Shown here: positions 19,161-28,800 of the stretch, piece by piece | How the letters are laid out: the number at the start of each line of letters is the position of its first letter | How positions within the stretch are numbered: the first letter of the stretch is position 1 | Assembly (NCBI GenBank): GCA_963531535.1 | Contig: CAUSGX010000009.1 | Span: 1-33,995, forward strand | Reading direction: 5' to 3' | Length of the DNA: 33,995 nucleotides | Source of the DNA: HOT-345 sp963531535 | Lineage (GTDB): Bacteria > Patescibacteriota > Gracilibacteria > Absconditabacterales > Absconditicoccaceae | The notes under the pieces: generated by a model | Told to the model about the DNA's origin: nothing | Databases searched by the model: none | Seen by the model: the letters and a program-made list of their open reading frames with translations, nothing else | Translations under genes and position numbers: made by a program

Positions 19161-19188
19161 TTGATTTTTTCTATTTTTGGAATATACT
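19161..19188 (+). promoter_or_regulatory. Promoter of the structured ncRNA
   Basis: -35 TTGATT (19161-19166), 16-bp spacer, -10 TATACT (19183-19188). It is divergent from the metG promoter and predicts a transcription start at about 19195, exactly where the first stem begins. Confidence 0.65.
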
Positions 19189-19194
19189 TGAGGT

Positions 19195-19450
19195 AACATA
19201 ATCACTTAGGACAAGGTCTACTACACACCCTTGCAAAATAGGTGACTATGTTGGTGGTATTCCACCTAAAACCGCTCTCCAGACCCACTACCCAATACGG
19301 TCGGACAGCACTTACTAGAAGTCTTGAGATTCTTCTTATGATCTGTACGAATAGTTTGCACTAGTAAAGTATTCCTACCGATTGTATGAAATCGGGCTCA
19401 AGGCTTCTAGAAACTAGAAGCTCTGAAGGTATTCCTCCAGAGTTTTTTTT
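19195..19450 (+). ncRNA. Structured non-coding RNA, class not recognised (~255 nt)
   Basis: A short unit with its own promoter and terminator and no ORF of note. Successive stems can be read: AACATAATCAC (19195-19205) with GTGACTATGTT (19242-19252), enclosing CAAGG (19212-19216) with CCTTG (19229-19233); GGTGG/CCACC with a TATT loop (19253-19266); ACTTACTAG (19310-19318) with CTAGTAAAGT (19361-19370); CCGATT/AATCGG (19378-19395); CTTCTAG/CTAGAAG (19404-19420); then the terminator. The string GTATTCC recurs three times (near 19257, 19370, 19429). I looked for tmRNA, RNase P, SRP and 6S hallmarks and saw none. It lies between divergent metG and a convergent hypothetical gene. Confidence 0.7.
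19421..19450 (+). terminator. Intrinsic terminator of the ncRNA
   Basis: CTCTG...AGG pairs with CCT...CAGAG (one mismatch inside) and is followed by eight T residues. Confidence 0.8.
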
Positions 19451-19467
19451 ATTTTATAAGTATTTTT

Positions 19468-20667
19468 TTAGTTCTCATCTTGAGAAATAATGAGTTCCTC
19501 AAGATCTTTTAGATTATCTTTTACAAGTTTAAAATCTTCAAAATCTGATGTTGATCCTGCGAGTTTTTGTGTGTGTTCTTCTTGATATTGAGCATAGATC
19601 GTCTCAATTTTATCTACAAAAAGAGGAAAGAGTTTCTGATTTTTATGATATTTTTGAATCCAAGCATGGAAAGTTGAAAAAGGAGCAATATTTTGATAAG
19701 CATAAGAGATTGTTTTAAATGCTTTGAAGTAGTTTTCTAATGCTAAAGCTGATCCTTTGCCCATTCTAATCTGAAGGAGAAACATTTTGAGAGCTGTTTC
19801 ATGCTGTGCCAAAAGCTGCTCCATACTATTGAGATGAAGCTGGATTATTCCAATTTGAGCTTGTAAATCAGCAAATCTTTTCTCAAATTTATTTTTTGCT
19901 CACTGGAGATGATTTGCATCAATACTCCTATTTGAATATGTCATTTCCTGGAGGTTTTGAAGGTTTAAAGCAAGAACCTTAGCATTGGTTGCATTTGAAA
20001 TTTCCTCAATCATATCTCAGATTCTTCTCTGAAAAGTAGTATCCTTTGTTTCATAACCTAGTACCTGAATTTCTTGAGCAAGTTTTAGACATTCCTGCTG
20101 TAGGATTTTATATTCATCCTTTTTCTTTTCACTAGCATCAAGTGTATGATACTGGCTTCTGACCGCATCATAAATATTTGAGTAGGTATTGAAAGTTGTC
20201 TGGTATTCAGTGCGGTTTTTCTCGGCTCTAGTCAACTTTCTCTCTGAGTTTTTATGGGTGAGTTTTTCCTCAGTTCTGAAAATAACAATCTTATCATCAA
20301 TAAAGCTAATCCTCGAAGATTTTTTATCTAAAAGTCTCGCTTGCTTAAAAAGGCTTAAGGTCTGTTTTTTGATCTCTTCTTTATCTCCTTTCAGCTCAAA
20401 AAGCTCAATAAATCTCTCAGGCAACTGGTCAGGATCTACTTCAACATAAGACAAGAAAAGATCATAGATTTCCCTATTATGACTTGGATTATTTCTCTCA
20501 AAAAGATTTTTATTTCCAAGAAAGTATTTCTCAGAAGGAGAAACCGCTCTTTGTAAATTTTTATAAAGCTCCGCTGTCAAAAGCTCGCGCGATTGCGTCC
20601 AAGGGAAAACTGACTTTAGACGGGTAATATCTCATTTTTCAATTCAAATCTGCTGTTTATCTTTCAT
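19468..20667 (-). CDS. Coiled-coil hypothetical protein
   Basis: A 399-aa protein, ATG 20667 to TAA 19468-19470, with TGA=Gly at residues 8 and 12 and a few later sites. It is rich in Lys, Glu and Gln with long amphipathic helices (ERKLTRAEKNRTEYQTTFN, LQQECLKLAQEIQVLGYE, LNLQNLQEMTYSN) that suggest coiled coils over about 130-260. No signal peptide, membrane segment or catalytic motif is visible. It follows the RNA methyltransferase by 61 bp on the same strand and may share its transcript. No family recognised. Confidence 0.8.
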
Positions 20668-20728
20668 TATTTAGATAAGAAAAAAATAAAAAGTCTGATT
20701 GTTCATTTGTTTTAACTTTTTATTTTTA

Positions 20729-21808
20729 TTAACTTAATTTTTTGTATCGAAATTTACACTTCTCATCTCAGTTAAAGAGCTGTTTTGAACTTCGTTGCTG
20801 TGTATTTTCTGGTTCGATAGCTAAGTTTGTAATATATCATCCAAATATTTGATCAGAGAAGCTCTTATTGAGTTTTTGGTAGAATTTTTGTAGCTCTGAT
20901 GAGGTAATTCTCTTACCATAAGGAGGATTTGACAGGATTCGAGCTGAAGAAGAGAAATCTATTTTTCTCTGAAGAAAATCTCAGGTCTCAAATGTGATTT
21001 CCTTTTCTAAGTTTCGATTTTTTGCATTTTGGATTGCGATTTGTGTCATTTTTGGATCAATATCGTATCCAGTAAGCTGATACTGACCAGAAAAAATCTG
21101 ATTTCTTGCCTCTTGAAGTAGATTTTCTCGAAGCGGAAGATTTTTATTTTCAAAGTGCTGAAATGCAAACTGCCTATGCGATCCAGGTGCAATATTTTTA
21201 GCGATTAAAAGCGCTTCCATCAAGATCGTCCCAGCTCCCGAAAAGTAATCCACTAATGGCGATTTAAACTTCCAGCCAGAAAGCAAAACCATTGCAGCGG
21301 CAAGATTCTCCTTGAGTGGAGCAGATCCTGCTTGCGTCCTGTAGCCTCTCTGATAAAGAGCTTTTCAAGAGCTATTGAGATAAAGTCAGCACTGATTTTT
21401 CTCTAGAAAAAGCATCAATTCATCAGTAGTTTCCTGCTGTTTTCCAATTCTTGCGATGCTCTCTAGAAGAGCTTTATGCGCAACAGACTGCACAGTTCTC
21501 TGTGATGAGAGCTGAGAAGATTGAATATTTACTTTGAGGGTTATATTGGTATTACTGGTTCGCTGAGGGTAATCAGATTTTTTTATCAGGTCAAAAAGCT
21601 GATCAAAAGTCCTAGCCTCTCCTGAGACAAGCTGAATATAAACTTTATTTGCGAGTCTCGACCAAAGGTTAATCTGATACATTCCCTTTAGATCAGTCTC
21701 AACCCAGCATCCTCTTGAGAAAGTATCAAAAGGAACGAGTTTAAGCCTCTTGAGCTCTTGAGCAAGTAAGCTTCCAAGTCAGAAAGGGCAGGTAATGAGG
21801 AGTTTCAT
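20729..21808 (-). CDS. THUMP/UPF0020-type RNA methyltransferase (RlmL-like)
   Basis: A 359-aa protein, ATG 21808 to TAA 20729-20731. An N-terminal ferredoxin-like/THUMP region (LLITCPFGLGSLLAQELKRL, LWSRLANKVYIQLV) precedes the methyltransferase domain: LYQRGYRTQAGSAPLKENLAAAMVLLSGW, the SAM loop DYFSGAGTILMEALL, LTGYDIDPKMTQIAIQNAK and the catalytic NPPYGKR. The C-terminus KQLFNGDEKCKFRYKK is the typical end of RlmL N2-guanine methyltransferases. The usual PxCGSGT motif reads YFSGAGT. TGA supplies Gly in PFG, CG and FETG. It methylates rRNA or tRNA guanine N2; the exact site is not determinable here. Promoter at 21863-21890. Confidence 0.88.
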
Positions 21809-21827
21809 CACTTTAGAGGAGAATAAA

Positions 21828-21862
21828 AAAAAAGCTGATTTTTATAATTGATAATCAGCTTT
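21828..21862 (-). terminator. Intrinsic terminator of the prepilin-like gene
   Basis: Minus strand AAAGCTGATT pairs perfectly with AATCAGCTTT and is followed by nine T. It overlaps the predicted start of the next transcription unit, so terminator and promoter are interleaved. Confidence 0.8.
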
Positions 21863-21890
21863 ATCATAGTGGATAGCTTGCTTTTTTCAA
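21863..21890 (-). promoter_or_regulatory. Promoter of the RNA methyltransferase gene
   Basis: Minus strand -35 TTGAAA (21885-21890), 16-bp spacer, -10 TATGAT (21863-21868). The predicted start falls inside the first arm of the upstream gene's terminator hairpin. Confidence 0.5.
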
Positions 21891-21908
21891 GAGAAAAAGT
21901 CACCTGAA

Positions 21909-22765
21909 CTACTTTAGAAAATTAGTCATAATTGCGCATATCTCAACGGATCAGATATTCTTACCTTTATAAATCACAAAACTACAAAATCTAAGTTCCT
22001 TGGGCTTGTCATCTCAACATGAGGGATCCGGACCTATTCATCTCGTACAAGCAAGGCAACCATTACGAGAATTTGGACCATTTGGCTCAGATGCATTTTT
22101 GCTATAGAGTCCCTGAATCCTAATATACCTCCAGAATCTTCACATACTTATATCCGTTTTAGGACTCCCACGTCTTTCATACTCCTGATGATCAATCCAT
22201 TCTCAATCAACAAAATGTACTTGATACCATTTATGCCAATTTCCTGGGTCCCTAGTTCATTTCATTAGATCTCAGTCAACTCGTTTTCTCAAGTTAGTTG
22301 TCTGTATCTCATATTGAAATCACCCACAATTCCTATGCTCATCCGGAAAACTTGGATCATTCGTAACTCAGTTTGACATATGAGCATATCTATAGTAAGA
22401 GTTCCCTTTAAGCTTCTCCGTCAATAGAACTCCTCTCACATAATGCATCCAAGGATCATCTTCACATCATGGATTTCGCTCATCTATCATAGGATTCGCC
22501 TTGAGTCGGCACTTATCTCTACTATCAGACCATCTCCTCCAATTAGAGTTCCTGATATTATACATTCCCTCAATACCTTCCCTTGCAAGACTAAGAGCTA
22601 TCGTCCTCTGAGCAGTTTCTGAGATATAAGTTGTAGTTCTACTAATTCCTTGTATAATCGCAATCACCCCCATCGAGAGAACAAAGACCACAACTAGGAC
22701 TTCTATAAGAGTAAATCCCCCCCCCTCAGATTTTTTTGGGCTTCTGAACTAATATTTCGCATCAT
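21909..22765 (-). CDS. Type IV prepilin-like protein, leader out of frame at a G9 tract
   Basis: The mature part is clear: FTLIEVLVVVFVLSMGVIAI, the class-III signal peptide of type IV pilins/pseudopilins, followed by TTYISETAQRTIALSLAREG and a ~200-aa globular region with several Cys (CRLK, NCGG, CLACTRG, SCGDD, RFCSF, EICA). Stop TAG 21909-21911. The start ATG (22765, or 22762) with leader MRNISSEAQKNLR is in a different frame, which joins the FTLIE frame only if the run of nine G (22717-22725) had ten. A seven-A run sits next to it. The FTLIE frame has a TAG upstream and no good start of its own. Either the gene is phase-variable or the run was miscounted. The product would be a secreted or surface pilin-like subunit. 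Confidence 0.75.
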
Positions 22766-22862
22766 CCTTTTTGAATTATAAAGTTTATTTCTACTTTATC
22801 TATTATACTCATCTTTTCAAGAGGAAAAGACTTGAGGCAAATTTCACAGAAAGCACATCCTA

Positions 22863-24101
22863 CTAATAAATACAATTTTTCTCATCTAATACGACATCAA
22901 CAATACTTCATTTTTCATACTCTCAAGGGATTTGAACCTGAATATAGTTTTGAGTTCGGCCTTTTGATTTCCCGTTTTTGACCTCTTCAATAAGGACCTG
23001 CATCGTTTTTCCATAATGAGACTCAACAAAGCGATCGCGGACTTCCTCTCCGATTTCAATCAGCCTTCTATTTCTTTCTTTCCTGATCTCCTGCGGAATC
23101 TGATCAGGCAACAGTGAAGCTGGGATTTTCTCAGCCTTATGATGATCGGAAAAAGGGAAAGCATGAAGCTTAGTAATTCAATATTTTTGGACTGCATCAC
23201 AGGTGATTTGAAAATCTTGCTCGGTTTCTCATGGGAAACCAGAGATAATATCAGCTCAAATAGAAATCTGATCCTGATCTGGACGATCCAAGCTTCTAAT
23301 CTTTGTCAGCACTTCATCAAGCTTATCACTCAAATATCCTCTATTCATTGCCTTGAGAATTGGATCAGAAAAGCTCTGAATAGAAAAATGGAAATGAGGG
23401 ACAAACCTTGGATTACTCACCACCTGAAAAAAATGATCTGTAAGATATTGCGGATCAATACTTGAGATTCTGATTCTTGGAATAGTCGTTTGCTTAAGGA
23501 TTTCCTCTAAAAGATATGAGAATCTGCTTTCCTCTGATTTTCTTGTATCACTTGCTCACCAAGCTGCGAGATTAATTCCTGTGATCACTACTTCTTTTCC
23601 ACCTTCTGCTTCTACTTGATTGATCTCAGCGATAATTTCCTCAAGCGGTCTATTTCTATGCCCTCCTCTCTTAAAAATTGTTAGACAAAAACTACAGTAA
23701 TTATCACATCAGTTCTGAATAATAATATAATTTTTCGTTCGGAGCTTTTGACCTGGTGTTTTGAGTCCACTAGAAAAGTTTCTAGGATCCTGATCTGGAT
23801 CCTCTGCTAATAAAACAATCTTTTCCTCATAAGGAAAGAGCTCTGGATATAAGCCAAAAAAAACTGATCTATCCATTGCCTCTCCTCTATTCATACTTCC
23901 ACATCCAGCGATATAGACTCTCTTGTCTTGATGGAGATGGTCTAAAATTTCTTTTACCCACTTGGATTTAGCTCTATCAGTCACTACACATGTCGCAACA
24001 AGAAAAATATCATCGGCATCCTGCTTAGTAGTCTGCAGATGAGCGATTCGTTTATTGAGGTAGAACTTATTAACTTTACATCAAAAGAGTTTGTGTTCCA
24101 T
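22863..24101 (-). CDS. mtaB: MtaB-like tRNA methylthiotransferase (radical SAM)
   Basis: A 412-aa protein, ATG 24101 to TAG 22863-22865. The N-terminal UPF0004 domain holds three Cys for the auxiliary cluster: FGCKVNKF, ATCVVTDRA and AGCGSMN. The radical-SAM CxxxCxxC lies in QNGCDNYCSFCLTIFKRGGHRNRP, and ADIISGFPGETEQDF is typical of the family. A TRAM-like C-terminus (EEVKNGKSKGRTQNYIQVQIPGEYEKG) ends the protein. The GCKVN form and length favour MtaB (ms2t6A37 formation in tRNA) over MiaB (GCQMN) or RimO (GCPKN). TGA encodes Gly of FGC, NGC and others. Confidence 0.85.
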
Positions 24102-24130
24102 AGCACTATTGAAGGTAAATATTAGGGCTG

Positions 24131-24159
24131 ATTGTACTAAAAAGGCAAAGGGAAATCAA
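24131..24159 (-). promoter_or_regulatory. Candidate mtaB promoter
   Basis: Minus strand -35 TTGATT (24154-24159), 17-bp spacer, -10 TACAAT (24131-24136), about 30 bp before the ATG. Confidence 0.5.
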
Positions 24160-24163
24160 GTCG

Positions 24164-24232
24164 AAAAAAACCTGATTTTAGCTTTCTAGTGAGCTTTTAT
24201 TGATAAGGATTACTCTAGCTAAAAGCTCAGGG
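24164..24232 (-). terminator. Long stem-loop with two competing pairings and a T7 tail
   Basis: On the minus strand CCTGA-gc-TTTTAGCT can pair with AGCTAAAATCAGG followed by seven T, a terminator. The same upstream arm can instead form TGAGCTTTT with AAAAGCTCA inside the loop, which would break the terminator. It lies between the pilin operon's own terminator (24253-24287) and the mtaB promoter. Confidence 0.55.
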
Positions 24233-24252
24233 AAATAAAAAGTTTTATTAGA

Positions 24253-24287
24253 ATAAAAAAAAGAGAAGTCAGACTTCCCTTTTTTTA
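24253..24287 (-). terminator. Intrinsic terminator of the PKD/pilin operon
   Basis: Minus strand AAAGGGAAGT pairs with ACTTCTCTTT (G-U wobble included) across CTG and ends in a T tract, 14 nt after the stop codon. Confidence 0.8.
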
Positions 24288-24300
24288 GATATTAAAGGTC

Positions 24301-25269
24301 TTAAGCTCAGAATTCTGAGAATATTTGGTAAATAACAAACAGGAATAGAAATAAACTACCAACTGCCAATACGATATTAATCAGCGTATTTTTTGCCTTT
24401 TTGAAGTTTTCTCCTTTCCCTCCATCAACAACAAGAAGATATCCAGAGTAAATAATCATAATCACGATCACAGATCCACTCAGATATCCCAGCATCTTTG
24501 CTATTTGGATAATAAACTCCCCTGCTCTCTTTGTGAAATCCTGCTGACTAGCAATATAATAAAGAAAGTCAACTACCTTCATACTTACAAGGGCCGCAAT
24601 CACTGCCGCAAGATTCTTGAAAAGTTTCTTTCCTCAGCCTTCTTCTCCGGAAGAAGGATTCATCATCTGAAATCCCGTAACCACAATCATCACAATTGCA
24701 AAAAAGAATGCTGCTCACTTGAGGAATGTCAAAACAATAAAGAGAATTCCCGTATGAGAAACAAGCTTCTCTCCCAAATCATTAGTCCCTCTGATTGCTC
24801 ACAAATTGATCACATCTCAAAAGAGCCATACAGCCCCAAAAAATAATGCTGCCCCTATCATAATGTAAAGGAAGTTCATCAATTCTTTCTTGATATCCTC
24901 TGACTTTTTTACTGAGATTACTAGCCTAATAGCACTCATCACGAGATAAACAAACACAAGGATATATCCAACGTACTTGAGAATTCCCCATATATAACCT
25001 CACGCTACTGTGACACCACCAGCAGATTTTGTCCTTGGGAAAAAGAGACATTCAACATTCTGCTTAAAGGTATTTTCTTTCGACACACAGGAAATATCAA
25101 ATACCTTTTCAGAACGCTCCTTCTGGTCCGGAGTACCATCAATCATCGGTTGTGCATAGTGTTTTTCAAAGTTTGGAGGCTGATTTGTCGCAAAAGTATC
25201 TCAAAAAGGAAGGCTCAAACCAAAAAGAAGCAACCCTCAAATAACAATCATTCTAATCCAAGACATCAT
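24301..25269 (-). CDS. Multi-pass membrane protein with two T4SS-pilin-like units
   Basis: A 322-aa protein, ATG 25269 to TAA 24301-24303, joined through about eleven TGA=Gly. A signal-like N-terminus (WIRMIVIGGLLLFGLSLPFG) is followed by a soluble segment with two Cys (about 60-76), then about six hydrophobic helices. Two parts repeat the pattern helix / Gly-rich Lys segment / helix: MMNPSSGEEGGGKKLFKNL with flanking helices, and VVDGGKGENFKKAKNTL with flanking helices. That pattern resembles the TrbC/VirB2-like T4SS_pilin proteins common in candidate-phyla bacteria. It is the last gene of the operon, 30 bp after the other pilin-like gene. Assembly into a secretion or conjugation-like apparatus is inferred; no VirB4-type ATPase is seen in the window. 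Confidence 0.78.
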
Positions 25270-25299
25270 CTGCATGAAAAAAAGATAAAAAATCTGATA

Positions 25300-25791
25300 T
25301 TAACTAAAGAATATATTTAGCACTCCAAGCGTCAACTGGATGATCGCGAGAAAACCTGTCAAAATTACAATTCCAATCAGAACACTCTGAATATCTTTTT
25401 TAACTTCCGCCGCTTTCTCTCCAGACAAACTCTGAGTCACCAGCTTAAATCCATTCCAGATAAGCATTATTGCGCCGATTGAAAGCCCAATAAAAACCGT
25501 CCATTGAATATAAGGAAAGATATTCATTCTAATCCACTCTAATGTTCCTGTAATCTTAAATGCTGAGCTTCTCTGACCTCCTCCGATAGATCTACTTGTA
25601 ATATTATCAAGCTTCGTCTCCTGTATATGGAAATCTTTATTTGCAATAGACTGAACGCTCTCAACAAATTGCTCCGGACCTCCATCATAATTGACCCATT
25701 TCGAATTTGAACTAGAAGCTAAGCTATAATTCAAAGACAAAATTCAAAAGGCAAAAAGCAGAATTCAAGACAATAATTTCAGTTTTTTCAT
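25300..25791 (-). CDS. T4SS-pilin-like membrane protein
   Basis: A 163-aa protein, ATG 25791 to TAA 25300-25302. The signal peptide MKKLKLLSGILLFAFGILSL (with TGA=Gly) is followed by a ~70-residue extracytoplasmic part and two membrane helices (about 91-110 and 135-158) separated by SLSGEKAAEVKKDIQSVL, the layout of TrbC/VirB2-like pilins. It starts 32 bp after the stop of the PKD protein. No Cys pair is visible. Function in a surface appendage or secretion channel is inferred from fold and neighbours. Confidence 0.78.
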
Positions 25792-25823
25792 TGTATTTAA
25801 TGAATTAGGTAAAATACTATTTT

Positions 25824-28800
25824 CTATTCTTCTTCATCATGATTTTCTCTTAGTCTCGCCTTAATCGCAAATGCAGCAATAACTCCGACAAATCCGACAA
25901 CAACAATCGCAAGGATCCAGAGAATAACTTTTAACCAGGTAGGAAAACCACTCGAAGTCGTAGTTGAAGGTTTCACTTCTGGAACAAGCTTACTAGTATC
26001 ACTATGTTTATTGCTATTTTCACAGACAGAGATTGTTGCGATATTATACTCCTTGGCTATATTTTCACAAATATTTTTCTCCACAACATTCTTGAAATCA
26101 TCTTGAAAAATCTGGTTATCCTGAATGGTATTTCATTGTCCCACATGCTGTGCTATCTTATTATAGAGCTCAATAAGTTTCGATTTTCTCACCTCATTAG
26201 TGTCCATACCACTAGTAGCCAAAGCCTCAGCTCCCTCAAAATCTACAAAAAGCTGATTAGCCTCCTGCTTAAGAGTCAGAGGCAATAGAGCCAAAATCTC
26301 AGATTTCGCCACAGCATAAGCTCAAACTCCCTTCGCTGAGAGCGTGGCATGATCACTTAATGCTGTCAAAATATCGTCAAGCTTTTCCTGCTGCTTTTTA
26401 GTCAGTTTTGTAGTTTTCTTTGTTAGGAATTCTTCAATCTGAATTACACTTGATCTCGTCTTATTAATATCTCACAGATCATTTCTCAGTGAAATAAGCA
26501 AAGTCCTTAGATCAGCATTAGCAACACTTGAACGGTCATCAATATTTGCAATCAACTCACTCAAAGCAGAATACTGAACCTGTAACTCTGGACTCAGACC
26601 ATTCTCATAATCCGCAAAAGTAACCGTAAAATCTTTTTTGAAAGGAGCAGAGCTTCACTCTGATTGATAGAATATTCTTCCTATCACTGATTCAGATTTT
26701 GGCACATAAGTCTGAGTTAAAATCTTATTACAACTCAGATCATGATCATTATCTGGAGCACCATCTAAATTAGTATCTAGCATAATATTGGTATCAATCC
26801 AGCACTGATCATTTCTAGAAGCCGTCTTCAGATAATAAACAACTTCATTATTCAGTTGCCTTCCAACAAAAATCTCCAGATGTCATTTATCAGATTTTTC
26901 AATATTTGGTAAGGTAATAATCTGAAGCCCTGTTGTCAAAGAAGTGAAATCAGAACCAGAATTCACATGAACATCTAGCTTAGTCATTGCCTCATTTGCA
27001 TTACTATCTTTCGCTTTAATAGATACTGGATAGACTCCAGGCTTCGGATATTGCACCTTGAAAGTTTTTTTATCTAAGGAAGTATCTAGATATTTCTTAT
27101 TCCCCTTCTCACACTCTCTAGTATCTCGACAAATCTCCCTTTCAATCAGATTTCCAATACTCACATCCTTAAAAAGAATTGTAGTACCTAGTCCTCAATA
27201 AATCAAAGCTGGTCTAATTCAGTTTCTCACAACAATTTCAGCTCATTCTCATTTTCAAGGCATATTTCTATAAGTTACCTGAGCAATCGGTCTATATGGT
27301 TTATCTTTCGGACTTGGCTTCGTATAGACCCATTTCACACGATCATTTTTCGTAGTCATATCCCAGACTCCATCTCCATCAAAATCAAGTTGGATAGTTC
27401 TCTCCTTAACAAAGTCCGATCTATCTGAAAGAATCTTTGCTATAATATCAAAAGTCACTTCATCTCCAACATCCACATTGATCTTATCAGATTTCAAAGT
27501 CACAATAGGAATATCTGGTTGTTTCCCATTAGGGGGGAACATCACAAGTGGTCAATTACCGATAATTTCCTCACTTGTCTGATTTCCATCATCATTATCA
27601 AACATTTTCACTCCAAACATATACTCACCAGGAATTGTTGGAACCGAGAAGAAAGTATAAGGAATATTACCAGGAGAAATTCTGGTTTCTATGATCTTAT
27701 TTGGATTGTCTTTTGGATAATAATATCGCTTAAAATAAGAGATTACTCCATCAGTATCGATCGGATTATCTGCAGTAACCTTTACAATAATCGGATCAAT
27801 TCCAGAATTAAAGATATCCTGCGTTCTATTTCATTGCTGAAATCAGATTCCCACCTCATTTCCGTACTGAGGAAAACTAATAGTCAAATTATCTAGCTTA
27901 GGAAGTGCATTAACAACTTTAAACCAGATTCTCTCCTTTACATTCTTACCAAGTGAACTATCTTCCAAGGTATAATCAATATACTGACATCATAGACTAT
28001 TAAACTTATGACTAAATGTTGTATTATGAACACTAATGATCTCATCATTCTGAACCTGAAAATAAGTACGAAGATTCGTCGCATTTCCTTGGGCATTCAC
28101 TGATGAAGAAGTATCAATACTGAAACGAGCCTGTCTATCTACCCTAAAACCATTATGTTCAACTCATTTCTCATCCACACATTTATCATTTTGTGCAATC
28201 TTGATACCATAATCAGTCAAGATATCATAACTAATAATAGGACTATCCTTCTCTCCAATATACACAGTATCGTAAACCGTATTTGTATTTCATTTTTCAT
28301 CTGTCGCCTTAAGAGTAATCTTATAAGTACCAACTCTCTGATACTCATGTTTCATAATGTTAGTCTGATTAACCCTAGGAGGAGTCCCATCTCAGAAATC
28401 CCATTCATAACTCAAAACTTGATGATTCGATTGTGCTGCGAAGGTGATATAGGTCTTCCAGACTGCAGCCTTAGGATGAATAGTCAGAACAGGTCTAAGC
28501 GTCGACTTAACCTCAACCTCCTTAACAATTTCCGAAATCTTTCCAAACTTATCAGCGACAACAAGCGTTACCTTATGAGTTCAAACCTCATTAAAGAGAA
28601 CAGTTATCACCTTATTCTCTTTTTGTGTCTTTGTAATATGAACAGCATTTGGATTTGAGAATTGCCAGTCATAAGTAAGCTTATCATACCCATTAGCAAC
28701 ATCTACATCACTAGAACTTTCAGCATTAAAGGTAAATTCTGAAGGGTATTCTCGAGAACTTGTTGGTGTGATGGTAAATTGAGGGAGCGGTGGCGTCGAC

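Noticed and set aside
19195..19450. tmRNA, RNase P RNA, SRP RNA or 6S RNA
   Set aside because: No CCA/T-arm end, no GAAAGTCC/ACAGAA P4 pair, no SRP apical-loop motif, and successive short hairpins instead of the 6S rod.
27519..28658. Plus-strand ORFs of 125 and 167 aa
   Set aside because: Antisense to the PKD protein and rich in Ile/Ser/Leu without domain pattern; no promoter or start context.
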